A stretch of DNA of 64,000 nt. It comes from Chryseobacterium populi. GTDB taxonomy: Bacteria; Bacteroidota; Bacteroidia; Flavobacteriales; Weeksellaceae. The position numbers and the translations under genes are program-made. The stretch lies in the NCBI RefSeq assembly GCF_000282115.1, contig NZ_AKJY01000014.1, positions 186,001 through 250,000 of the forward strand, written 5' to 3'. This document shows, piece by piece, positions 55,487-64,000 of this stretch. The number at the start of each line of letters is the position of its first letter. Position 1 is the first letter of the stretch. Below the pieces are notes generated by a model. That model was not told the DNA's origin and did not search any database. It was given only the letters and a program-made list of their open reading frames with translations.

Positions 55487-56026
55487 TTAATTGTTTAAAA
55501 TTTCCGCTGCAATTTCTACCGATTCTAAAGTTTTCTGGTATAAAATCTTATCATAATCTTCAGCAATCCATTCATGCAAATTAAAATGTGCTTTAAGTGC
55601 ATTTTCAAAGCGAATTGGACCTACTTCTGTTTGAAAATGAAGTTTGTCAAAAGTTTTTTTATCAATATTAGCTAAGACATTACCTTTGAAATCTACTAAT
55701 CTTGCTCCATCAGGATAATCAGCAGAAGGTAGTCCTAATTTAAAACATGGTAAAAGGATTCTAGAAATGTTGTTTAAAAGATTTCCAACTATTTTCCAAT
55801 CTTTATGATATAATTTCGCGTCGTTTGTATAACCTAAAAAAAGAATTTCACTATCAACGGCTTTTTCTATATCATACTTTTCGGCTTGGAAAGTCTTATA
55901 GTTATAAACAACTATAATTAAGGTGTATTTATCTGGCATTTGTACAATTTGTCCAAAGCCAACTTCTTTCTCACTTAGTGGTATTGTAAAAATATCACCA
56001 ATATTTAATTTTAATCTTTTAGCCAT
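55487..56026 (-). CDS. Imm26-family immunity protein
   Basis: A 179-residue cytosolic protein with the Imm26 start LNIGDIFTIPLSEKEVGFGQ (about residues 6-25), where 'GDIFxIPL...GxGQ' is the signature, and LIIVVYNYKTF after it. It begins 2 bases after the RHS toxin stop, the classic position of a cognate immunity gene. It should protect the producer from the GIY-YIG-like toxin. Length and composition are normal. Confidence 0.85.
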   Translation of the reverse strand: MAKRLKLNIGDIFTIPLSEKEVGFGQIVQMPDKYTLIIVVYNYKTFQAEKYDIEKAVDSEILFLGYTNDAKLYHKDWKIVGNLLNNISRILLPCFKLGLPSADYPDGARLVDFKGNVLANIDKKTFDKLHFQTEVGPIRFENALKAHFNLHEWIAEDYDKILYQKTLESVEIAAEILNN

Positions 56027-56028
56027 TT

Positions 56029-59000
56029 TTAAAGTTCATTTGGTTGCTTTATTTTTGGTTCTTGTTTTGGTTTAATTTGATTTCGCTTATTTTGTAATCC
56101 TCCATTTGGATTTGATTTATTAGTGGGACCACCACCTTCATCAATATGTTTTTGTTCTTTTTTGTCAAGATCTTTCCCTTTTTTACCTCTATCTAAGATT
56201 TCAAATTCATAGTCTGCGTCTTTGTTTGCTCTATTGTGCTCTTTTTGGCGCTTTTTGTAACGTTCTTCACTCTTTGCCTGTCCAACATAATCTTTTTCTT
56301 TCCCTGCTTTTTCCTTCCTTTTATAAACAATACCATCTTCGCCGGATTTTTTATCTTTTCCCTTACTATCGTCGTCACTATTTAAAACACTGTTTGTAAG
56401 GCTTACACCAACAGTTATTTGTGCAATAAGTGGTTCACTCGCTTTAGATGCTAATCCACCCCAAAAATTAACTGATTTTTCAACTGCTTGTTTAAAACCT
56501 TCAGTTACTGACATCTGATAGTTACCCTGAGTTCCAACTGGATGTAAGCCTGTTTTAGGATTTCCATAATTTGGTGATGGAACAAGTATAGGGAGTCCTC
56601 CAGCTCCAATTGGTATTGCTTCTAAGCCTTCAAGCTCTAGATGATTAACAACTGCATTTTCAGAAAAGTTATATGGTGATTGATATCTATAATCTTCTGC
56701 AAGTACATCTGTTGTAAAGAACCTGCCCAGATCAGGCATATAGTTTCTCCATTTGAAACTAATAAAACCTGTATCCTGAAGCTCCTGTTTCTGGAACCCG
56801 TATTTATAACTTGGATTTCCTGGATAATTGCTATAACCTTGGTGCTTTAATCCAAAAGGATAATAGTTGTTTATTTCAATGATCGTTGGTAAAGAGCTCT
56901 TGGAGTAATAGCTTACCCTTACATTTTGCAGCTGGTCTTTGTACTGGTAAATATAACGATTTTTTGCAAAGTCGTAATACCCTTCAGCAGTAGGTACAAA
57001 TTGTAGTATTCCTTCCTTATATTGGAAACCATCCAGGTAATCTGTATTGGTAGTTTGGCCTGCTACAAGGGAGGTAGAAAGCACTTTTGTTCCATCAGCA
57101 CGATAGTTATAAGAAAAGACATCTGCGTTTCTTTTGATCTTCTTTAAAAGGTTCAGATGGTTATACTCTGCGCCAGTCATCGAGTGAGCAGCATCGGTTA
57201 ACATCCTTCCATCGTTATCATACGTGATCGCACCACCACCATTAAGACCTGAAGGGTTTGGCGTAGCATCGGTAGCAGAAGTTAGCCGGTTGCCATCATA
57301 GATATAGCCGATATCATCAATGTTGATGGCAGTATTGGCATCAGCATCGCCATTTCTGACCATACGTTTAATGTTACCGTTAATATCATATTCAGCACTT
57401 TCTCCATAAGCATTGCTTGCTGGTACGGTGACATCCGGTTTGCTGTAGGTAGCACTTAAAAGCCTGTCGAAGCTATCGTAATTATAAGTATATCTTCTAA
57501 GGGATGTATCACCTCCCGTTTTCCAGTTGACCTCAGCTATATTCCCATTGTATTTTGGAATAGCGTTAGTATCCGGTGTGGGGTTATTATACTTAATATC
57601 ATAGGCAAAGAGTTTAGTTCCCAGATTTGCCGGATCATTGATCTTGCTTAGCCATCCCCTGATATTGTATTTATAATCGATACTTTGGAGATTATCACCC
57701 ACTTTTTTATTGGCAACCTGTGATAGCTCATTATAAGTATTAATGGCAAGTACAACAGCAGCGTTAGAATCAACCTGGTGGGTATGTTTTAACAATCGAT
57801 TTTGATAATCATATTCAAAATCTTCCAAGATCTTTTTTTCAATATCAGCAGTAGTTCTTTTATGATAGGTTTCTGTTCTAAGCGGGGTACCAGTAAAATC
57901 GAGTTGGCTAAGGGTTTTTATATAACCTCCTAAATGATTAATAGAATGAACCAGGATAACTCTTTCTTTCTTGTCATAGAATGTATAGGTCTTAGTCCAG
58001 TTGTTATCTTCAATATTTTTAATATAGGACGCAACCTGTAATCCTCTCGTGCTTACTGTTGATCCTGTCGGGGCAGTCTGTGGCGCAACGTCTTGCCCCA
58101 AAACCTGGGTTGGAATCGTAGGCGTTCCGGTTGGATAGGTATCATAGTAATTAACACTTAAAAGGTCGGCAAGTGAGCTGGTGAGGTTTGTATTGGTATA
58201 ATAGGCTGTAATCCCGTTCTTAACAAATCCTGTTGTATCACGGGACTCCGTAAAGACCATACTTCCGATTTGGTTTTGTAAAGTTGCCCTGCTACCACCG
58301 GTGAAAGTCCCGGTATAAACAACCCTTCCTATTTTGTCATATTTGGTCAAAAGCCATTTGCCACTACTTCTAAGACCAAAATCCTGGGTAAGAACCAACC
58401 TGTCTGATTTGTCATACACCATATATTCCCAGTCTTTTCCGGGAAGCTTTTTTTCTACCTGTCTTCCTTTACCATCGTAACGATATTGGTAACAGAATTT
58501 ATTTAATGCTGTCGTATCTGGTGTTGCCGGTGAAGCAGGTGGCACCACAAAAGCCAACTGGTTATACTCATCATAGACATAATAGGTATCTGCATTTTCA
58601 GTAGCATTCAAAACTTTTCTGACAAGAACGGTCTGTCCCTGTCCGTTTTTAAACTCTATCGTTTTATTGCCATCTTCATCAGTTACGGTATTTTTATATA
58701 AGGAGCTTGGCAAGAAATACTGAGATAGCCCAATGGTGCTTACTGTCATTTTACCCGTAGGGTCCCATGTTGTAGTGGTTTCATATTTTCGTACATAATC
58801 TGCCTGAATATTGGCGTCATACTGAAACTTGATCGGTTTTGTACTCCACGCTGTTCCCACCTGGGTCTGTTGCAGTACTCTATCTAACGGAGATTGTTCA
58901 TAGGTTTTCTCTGCATAGATCTTCTCTGTGCCATATATATCTGCCTGGGTAGCATTGGTCAGAGGTGAGCTGTAAAAGCCTCCATTCTGTGTGCCTGCCT

Positions 59001-59280
59001 GTGGTACAGGAAGGTAATCATTAGCCTGTCTTCCTGCATTATCATAGACAATATGAGTGACCACATCACGGCCTAATGGAGAAGCTTTTACCTGTAGCTC
59101 TTGCTTAGGTCTTCCAAGTCCATCATAATAGTTGACGGATTCCGAGGTTCTTACATTGGCTGCCGTTGGGTCACTTAGATAGGTCTTGCTATAGACATAG
59201 TTCTGGTTCTGGCTGGGAGCAGTTTGCGCGTGCATAAGGGCCGCGACAAACAGTATAGGGGTTAGGATATTTTTTTTCAT
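56029..59280 (-). CDS. RHS-repeat toxin with GIY-YIG-like nuclease tail
   Basis: A 1083-residue secreted polymorphic toxin. A signal peptide (LFVAALMHAQ) leads to a DUF6443-like N-terminus (YVYSKTYLSDPTAANVRTSE), many YD/RHS repeats, and the RHS core (RNYMPDLGRFFTTDVLAEDY, about 840-880, in place of the usual RDPLAE). After the core, a charged variable C-terminus begins near 930. Residues 983-1083 carry GIVYKRK and, 14 residues on, DYVGQAKSEERYKKRQKEH, then EQKHIDEGGGPTNKSNPNG, consistent with a GIY-YIG (URI-type) nuclease (Tyr, Tyr, Arg, Glu). The core would shield the toxin until release. It is followed by Imm26 and preceded by an RHS partner gene. Confidence 0.85.
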   Translation of the reverse strand: MKKNILTPILFVAALMHAQTAPSQNQNYVYSKTYLSDPTAANVRTSESVNYYDGLGRPKQELQVKASPLGRDVVTHIVYDNAGRQANDYLPVPQAGTQNGGFYSSPLTNATQADIYGTEKIYAEKTYEQSPLDRVLQQTQVGTAWSTKPIKFQYDANIQADYVRKYETTTTWDPTGKMTVSTIGLSQYFLPSSLYKNTVTDEDGNKTIEFKNGQGQTVLVRKVLNATENADTYYVYDEYNQLAFVVPPASPATPDTTALNKFCYQYRYDGKGRQVEKKLPGKDWEYMVYDKSDRLVLTQDFGLRSSGKWLLTKYDKIGRVVYTGTFTGGSRATLQNQIGSMVFTESRDTTGFVKNGITAYYTNTNLTSSLADLLSVNYYDTYPTGTPTIPTQVLGQDVAPQTAPTGSTVSTRGLQVASYIKNIEDNNWTKTYTFYDKKERVILVHSINHLGGYIKTLSQLDFTGTPLRTETYHKRTTADIEKKILEDFEYDYQNRLLKHTHQVDSNAAVVLAINTYNELSQVANKKVGDNLQSIDYKYNIRGWLSKINDPANLGTKLFAYDIKYNNPTPDTNAIPKYNGNIAEVNWKTGGDTSLRRYTYNYDSFDRLLSATYSKPDVTVPASNAYGESAEYDINGNIKRMVRNGDADANTAINIDDIGYIYDGNRLTSATDATPNPSGLNGGGAITYDNDGRMLTDAAHSMTGAEYNHLNLLKKIKRNADVFSYNYRADGTKVLSTSLVAGQTTNTDYLDGFQYKEGILQFVPTAEGYYDFAKNRYIYQYKDQLQNVRVSYYSKSSLPTIIEINNYYPFGLKHQGYSNYPGNPSYKYGFQKQELQDTGFISFKWRNYMPDLGRFFTTDVLAEDYRYQSPYNFSENAVVNHLELEGLEAIPIGAGGLPILVPSPNYGNPKTGLHPVGTQGNYQMSVTEGFKQAVEKSVNFWGGLASKASEPLIAQITVGVSLTNSVLNSDDDSKGKDKKSGEDGIVYKRKEKAGKEKDYVGQAKSEERYKKRQKEHNRANKDADYEFEILDRGKKGKDLDKKEQKHIDEGGGPTNKSNPNGGLQNKRNQIKPKQEPKIKQPNEL

Positions 59281-59301
59281 AGGATAATTTTTCGTGATTT
59301 A

Positions 59302-62300
59302 TTACTGCGCATAGTTATAGCCGAATTCTTTCAGGGTTTTTCCATTTACATCCACAATTTTCTGTAGCCGTCCCTGGGTGTCATACTTATACAGTTCGCG
59401 TACACCGGACGGCGGAGTTATACTGGTAATGCCAACTAACGGATCATGGGTATAGGTTGTGATCTGGACGTCAAGGGTAAACTGCCTTGACTGGAATGTT
59501 CTGAGCAGGTCGAGAAACTGGTTTTCCGTGGTTTCATCAACATCATTGTTTGACGCATTACGAAGCGCTGTGATATCCGTATCAAACATGGTCATAAAAT
59601 AAGCAGTATCCTTTCCTTCGATTTTAGCGATGGGAAGTGTCCCGTTATATCCCCAGACAATCCCTGTGGTCTGTCCGTCCTTTGTGGTATATTGGAGGAT
59701 ATTACCCTTACTATCATATTTATCATAGGTTACATCGGTATAGCTGGCAATTGCCTGCGCGTCATACAATCGGGTAGATTCCGGGAGAATGGGTGAGCCT
59801 GTTGGTGTCGTTGTAGGATAAACATCTTTGCTATAGGCCACTACCTTACCGGCAGGGTCACTCGCATTTTGCAATTTTAAAACCTTATTTTCAAAGGGCT
59901 GGGCAAGCATATTTTTACTTAACAACAGGGTATTATTTTCCTGGGCAGCATAAGATCTAACATCACGGGTAATTGTTCCGTCAGGGAATGTTGTATCAGT
60001 TCCTGTAAGCTGGAAGTCCGGAGAAAAGCTATAACTATAGTCTTCTTTTGTAGTGGTTTCCTGAGCCTGCCCAGTGCCATAAGAATAATCCGTTGTCTCT
60101 TTTTTCAAGAGATTATGGGGATAGGAATAGATTTTATTGGCCTGAGCCGCTGGTCCCGAAGTGTGAACAACAGAAGTATAATCATTAAACCTTTCGTTAT
60201 CCTGTCTATATGTGTAAGAAGTTTTTCTAAGTATTTTCCCAAGATTATCATAAGCCAGTTCCGCCAGGACTTTACCACGTTCCTGGCTCATATCATTATA
60301 ATACAGTCCAATACAGTTCAAGGCAAGCTGATAATCAGTTGAACCCGAAAGCGGGTTCGCTGAATTGACGATGGTGTTGGTGTCGTTCCTGTCCGGATGG
60401 GTCAGGTAGTTGGAAAATTGTGTTATTGTACTTCCGCTTCCCGTTACGTTTTCTGTAACCTGGCCATAATTAATAATGGAAGATTCCAGTATATTCATAT
60501 TCATTGATGATGAACGGAAGTATATAAACGATTGCTGGTTATTATTAAGTATCATTGAATACCTCGGCCACTGCATCAACACTCCATCCTGGTAAGTGTA
60601 CTGCTTTTCAGTGGCAATATTTCCATCAGTTTTATCAATTATTTTTTTGATCCTTACGCCGCCTGCTGTCCCTCCAACATTGTAAGCAAGTGGCATATAG
60701 CCATTGACCTTTTTTCTCAGAATTTTGTAGGTATAGGTTGGGGCTTCAAACTCGAAGTCCGTTGTTCCTTTGGTTGGGTAAGTAACACTTTTCAATATCC
60801 CTTTTGAGGAATACGTAAAGTCCGGGTCCCTGGTGTCGTTGGTAAAATAATAGTCGCCGTTACTGTCTGTGGCTTCCGTAGGAACCGGATAGACCATGCT
60901 TTCATTAGCGGTACGGCCGTTATAATACCCCCAATGGTCAATCTGCTTAGATGTGCCTTTTGGAAGGTTTTCGGTTCCAATATTATAGGTAAACAGATAA
61001 GGGTTTTTGCCTTGCTCCGTTACACTCTTCAAAAACATCCGGGGATAAGAATCTATTGCGGTGGTTCCACCCTTCAGTTCATAATCCATCGCAAAACTAT
61101 TGATCAGCTTATCACCACTGGTATAAAGACTGATTGAGTCCAGCTTAACATTTTTGAACATTTGGAAGAATGACGGCCAGTAGGATTCGTAATTGAAAAT
61201 ATAGGGTTGTAGGGAGTAACTGAACTTAATGGAATAATTAGCGGTGGTTATGTCTTGCAGAATGGCTTTTTTGGTTAAGGAAAATACCCGGTCGTTTCCT
61301 CCGCAGGCAAATTCATTATTATTACCCATTGTAGACACACATGAAACATCCTGGTTGTAGGTGCGGTTGTAGATGACAAATTTCTTACGCTCTTCTACAT
61401 TAGCATTGTTTATACCATGCCAATCCGTTACGGTTCCTGGTGTTCCATGACAAAACCTGTCGGTTAGAAGGGAATCATCCCTGTAATTAAAGTTGACTGT
61501 TTCTGTATTGCTATAGATGATTTTTCTAAGATACCAGGCACTGATCACAGATACTCCCGCACGTACTTCATCTACATTGACGCCACCTGTTATGGGAACT
61601 GTGTATTCAAGGTTTCTTGATTCACCCCCAAAATAATATTCATTTCCTTTGTTATCGGTGATTTTGATTTCAGAGTTTTGGGGTTTACATCCGTTGGTGA
61701 TTGGTTGATTGGCAACACCGGTTACATCAATCTTGAAGCCTTTAACGCCTTCACCAATTATTTTAGGTTGTCCATCATTGCCGATGACAAATTTTCCATT
61801 AACGCCATCAAAATTGAAGGTGAATATATCTGCGTCACCATCATAATCGGAGTAAAGGTCGCAACCTTTCATTCTATAGTCCAAATCTAAAGAATTAAAA
61901 TATCCTGTGTTGGACGCCATTGAGAAAATTCCTACGGTCGAATAGAGGGGTGGGCAGCCAGATTTGCTTCTAAGCCCAACGAGTAACCCGTCCTTATTTA
62001 TTCCCCAAAGCCCATTATTAGTTTCAGGCATTCCTTCATGATCGTCAGGAATCTGTCTAACTTCACGTGTTATCACTCCTCCGGCATTCAAAAACCAGTT
62101 AAGGCCAAGCATATCCGGTCTTTTGTTCGGAATAAAGCCTGAGAAATTATAGCCCAGAGAAACCGAAATATCATCTCCAAGCTGGCTGCTTTTTATATTA
62201 AATAGGGGAATCCCGAAATTAGGTTCCCCCACAAATTGATTCACCGGGATATTACCGTATTTGGCAAAATCTGATGTCTGTGGGGATTTAAGGCTCGAGA

Positions 62301-62424
62301 GCTGCTGAAATGTATATTGCCCCATATTACTGGTGCTACCATTGGATTGTCCAATGCCGTTTTGAGATTTAAGGGTCCCCATAGCAAGGACTGCCATGAG
62401 CACAGGTAAGGAATATCGCTTCAT
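59302..62424 (-). CDS. Large RHS-associated surface protein
   Basis: A 1040-residue exported protein with a signal peptide (LPVLMAVLAMGTLKSQ). It begins NIPVNQFVGEPNFGIPLFNI, has repeated beta-strand patterns with many Tyr/Asp, and ends with RHS/YD-like YDTQGRLQKIVDVNGKTLKE. This arrangement, a large non-toxic partner directly before the RHS toxin, is common in Bacteroidota. It may form the outer shell or delivery part of the toxin, analogous to TcB/TcC-like pairs. That analogy is inference. No catalytic domain is visible. Confidence 0.82.
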   Translation of the reverse strand: MKRYSLPVLMAVLAMGTLKSQNGIGQSNGSTSNMGQYTFQQLSSLKSPQTSDFAKYGNIPVNQFVGEPNFGIPLFNIKSSQLGDDISVSLGYNFSGFIPNKRPDMLGLNWFLNAGGVITREVRQIPDDHEGMPETNNGLWGINKDGLLVGLRSKSGCPPLYSTVGIFSMASNTGYFNSLDLDYRMKGCDLYSDYDGDADIFTFNFDGVNGKFVIGNDGQPKIIGEGVKGFKIDVTGVANQPITNGCKPQNSEIKITDNKGNEYYFGGESRNLEYTVPITGGVNVDEVRAGVSVISAWYLRKIIYSNTETVNFNYRDDSLLTDRFCHGTPGTVTDWHGINNANVEERKKFVIYNRTYNQDVSCVSTMGNNNEFACGGNDRVFSLTKKAILQDITTANYSIKFSYSLQPYIFNYESYWPSFFQMFKNVKLDSISLYTSGDKLINSFAMDYELKGGTTAIDSYPRMFLKSVTEQGKNPYLFTYNIGTENLPKGTSKQIDHWGYYNGRTANESMVYPVPTEATDSNGDYYFTNDTRDPDFTYSSKGILKSVTYPTKGTTDFEFEAPTYTYKILRKKVNGYMPLAYNVGGTAGGVRIKKIIDKTDGNIATEKQYTYQDGVLMQWPRYSMILNNNQQSFIYFRSSSMNMNILESSIINYGQVTENVTGSGSTITQFSNYLTHPDRNDTNTIVNSANPLSGSTDYQLALNCIGLYYNDMSQERGKVLAELAYDNLGKILRKTSYTYRQDNERFNDYTSVVHTSGPAAQANKIYSYPHNLLKKETTDYSYGTGQAQETTTKEDYSYSFSPDFQLTGTDTTFPDGTITRDVRSYAAQENNTLLLSKNMLAQPFENKVLKLQNASDPAGKVVAYSKDVYPTTTPTGSPILPESTRLYDAQAIASYTDVTYDKYDSKGNILQYTTKDGQTTGIVWGYNGTLPIAKIEGKDTAYFMTMFDTDITALRNASNNDVDETTENQFLDLLRTFQSRQFTLDVQITTYTHDPLVGITSITPPSGVRELYKYDTQGRLQKIVDVNGKTLKEFGYNYAQ

Positions 62425-62427
62425 TTT

Positions 62428-63987
62428 TTAATTTTTTATGAGTTTAATACTTGCCGATTTACCAGAATCGGTTGTAATACTGATAAGGTAAGCACCTTGA
62501 ATAAAGGTTTGCGTGTTTAGCTTAGTAACTTTGTTCTTGGTTTGGATTTGTTGCAGAAGCTTGCCTGCCATATCATATATCAGGATATCTGCTTCTTTAA
62601 AATCAAAGCCGATTTCAACATAGCTGTAATCATGAGCGGGGTTAGGGTAAAGTTTGATATCCTGTTTTTCAATGAGTTCATTAATCTGCTTATCACCCAA
62701 TTTCACAATCTTCCAGCTTTCTTTTCCTGGTTTTTCAGCACTGGTTCCTGCTAAGAGGATAGAGCCATCCTTGTTTAATTTAAGGTCAGAAAGACGCTCC
62801 AGTTTTTTAGAAGATTCTCCTTTAATGTGTTTTCTCCATTCTTCTTTACCGTCTCCATTCAAATAGAGCATCCAGAAAGTTTCATCATCTGTCGCAATTC
62901 TTCCCTCTGCCTGGGTATAACCTCCAAGTAAAATTCCTTTTGAAGATTTATCATCAGAACTGTGTAAAACACTCATTCCCATGAGAACATCCCTGTTTTT
63001 AAAGTTGTAAGACTTCTGCCAGAGCTCTTCACCTCTTTCATTCAGGGAAATCAGCCAAAGATCTGTTCCTTCTTCTATCCCTGTGGTTTTGTTTCCCGAT
63101 CTTTCCGATCTTGATTCACCACCAATTAAGTATCCTGTGGATGTTAAAGCAAGGGTTCTTAAATGATCATCTCCCTTTCCACCGAAATTCTTTTCCCACT
63201 CAACTTTTCCGTTTTTATCCAATTTAACAACCCAATAATCGCCTTCGCCATAGTTTTCGATAGTTTTAGGGGTAAAGGTAGCAGACGATGGTACCGGAGC
63301 ATTGGAATCTACCCTCCGATTTGAACTTCTGGAGTAAATGCCTATTAGTGCTCCACCATCCATCGTAGGGATGAGTTTTTCTGTCTCATCCAAACTAAAA
63401 CCACCAAGTATTGTCTCTGATATTTTATTCCCGTCCTTATCCAGGCGGATAATCCATGCATCTTTAGAACCAAAACCATCATCAGCATTGTTAATAGTGC
63501 CAGCAATGAAGTATCCTAAATCTGTGGTTTGGATCACTGCTTTCGCCTCGTCATCCGCCGGCGTTCCCAGAGTTTTCTGCCACAATTGATCTCCTGCTTC
63601 ATTCAGCCTTACTATCCAAATGTCCGATCCGCCATTAGTATCATTCTTTTTGTCCTGTCCTTTTCCGGAGTTGGATGTTCCCGAAAGAAGGAAGCCTCCC
63701 TCCTGGGTAGCAACAGCGGCTGATAGATAATCATGACCACTTCCGGCAAAAAAATTTTCCCATATTTGATTCCCTTGCTGGTCAAGTTTTACCACATGGA
63801 AATCATATCCGTTTCTTTGTTTATCCTGAATAGAGCTTCCTGTTATAAGGTATTGCCCATCTATTGTAGGAACAATCTGGTTGAGTAGGGCTTGTGATGA
63901 AGATTTGAGGTCTTTTTGCCAGAGAATTTCCTGACCACTAAGACCCATCGTGCATAGTAATAATGCAGTGCCATAGAGTATTTTCAT
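62428..63987 (-). CDS. T9SS-sorted beta-propeller-like protein
   Basis: A 519-residue exported protein. A signal peptide (ALLLCTMGLSGQ) is followed by at least six repeats of the form 'DGGALIG... DxWIVRLDxxGNxxWExxxGG' (for example SDIWIVRLNEAGDQLWQKTL), a beta-propeller-type motif. A type A sorting domain (IKLYPNPAHDYSYVEIGFDF ... SGKSASIKLIKN) closes the protein. It lies 3 bases upstream of the RHS-associated gene, so the three form one transcription unit. It may anchor or deliver the toxin through the type IX system. Confidence 0.85.
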   Translation of the reverse strand: MKILYGTALLLCTMGLSGQEILWQKDLKSSSQALLNQIVPTIDGQYLITGSSIQDKQRNGYDFHVVKLDQQGNQIWENFFAGSGHDYLSAAVATQEGGFLLSGTSNSGKGQDKKNDTNGGSDIWIVRLNEAGDQLWQKTLGTPADDEAKAVIQTTDLGYFIAGTINNADDGFGSKDAWIIRLDKDGNKISETILGGFSLDETEKLIPTMDGGALIGIYSRSSNRRVDSNAPVPSSATFTPKTIENYGEGDYWVVKLDKNGKVEWEKNFGGKGDDHLRTLALTSTGYLIGGESRSERSGNKTTGIEEGTDLWLISLNERGEELWQKSYNFKNRDVLMGMSVLHSSDDKSSKGILLGGYTQAEGRIATDDETFWMLYLNGDGKEEWRKHIKGESSKKLERLSDLKLNKDGSILLAGTSAEKPGKESWKIVKLGDKQINELIEKQDIKLYPNPAHDYSYVEIGFDFKEADILIYDMAGKLLQQIQTKNKVTKLNTQTFIQGAYLISITTDSGKSASIKLIKN

Positions 63988-64000
63988 TATTTTAAGTTTG

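Overview
The window comes from a member of the Bacteroidota, probably a Chryseobacterium- or Sphingobacterium-like genus. The evidence is type IX secretion (T9SS) C-terminal sorting domains, SusC/SusD outer-membrane pairs, Bacteroides-type tra/mob genes, TAnnTTTG-like promoter boxes and few Shine-Dalgarno sites. The exact genus cannot be fixed from sequence alone. No rRNA, tRNA or CRISPR array was found.

Layout. 0-1 kb holds the end of a DUF3945-like/topoisomerase gene and an orphan D12-class adenine methylase. 1.2-6.5 kb holds accessory genes: a lipoprotein, a T9SS-exported subtilisin with a small lipoprotein partner, and a decayed AraC gene. 6.9-12.4 kb holds an NmrA-type reductase, a DoxX protein and an HxlR regulator, then a class I terpene synthase, a hybrid histidine kinase and two small proteins. 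12.6-19.4 kb holds an XRE regulator, a histone H1-like protein missed by length cut-offs, a DUF1896 protein and a 1828-residue methylase/helicase. 19.5-20.8 kb is a second HxlR/oxidoreductase pair. 21-38.6 kb is the mobilisation and conjugation core of an integrative conjugative element: mobC-mobB-mobA (minus), a hairpin-rich candidate oriT, then traA, traB, traD-like, an unknown duplicated-domain gene, a reversed cargo gene, and traE-F-G-I-J-K-L-M-N-O-Q (plus). An AraC regulator follows. No integrase is visible, so at least one end of the element lies outside the window.

40.5-49.3 kb holds a DUF6520-like peptide and a SusC/SusD/TlpA operon with a divergent FecR and ECF sigma pair, which looks like an extracytoplasmic-signal-controlled uptake locus.

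49.4-64 kb is an AT-rich polymorphic toxin locus read on the minus strand. A T9SS-sorted beta-propeller protein, a large RHS-associated protein and an RHS toxin with a GIY-YIG-like nuclease tail lie almost end to end. Two bases behind the toxin is an Imm26-type immunity gene, followed by a long array of immunity-like genes (Imm33-like, DUF6882, LRR, TPR, DUF2314). Between them are fragments, a pseudogene and a 104-bp direct repeat. This eroding, mosaic immunity array is the most interesting part of the window.
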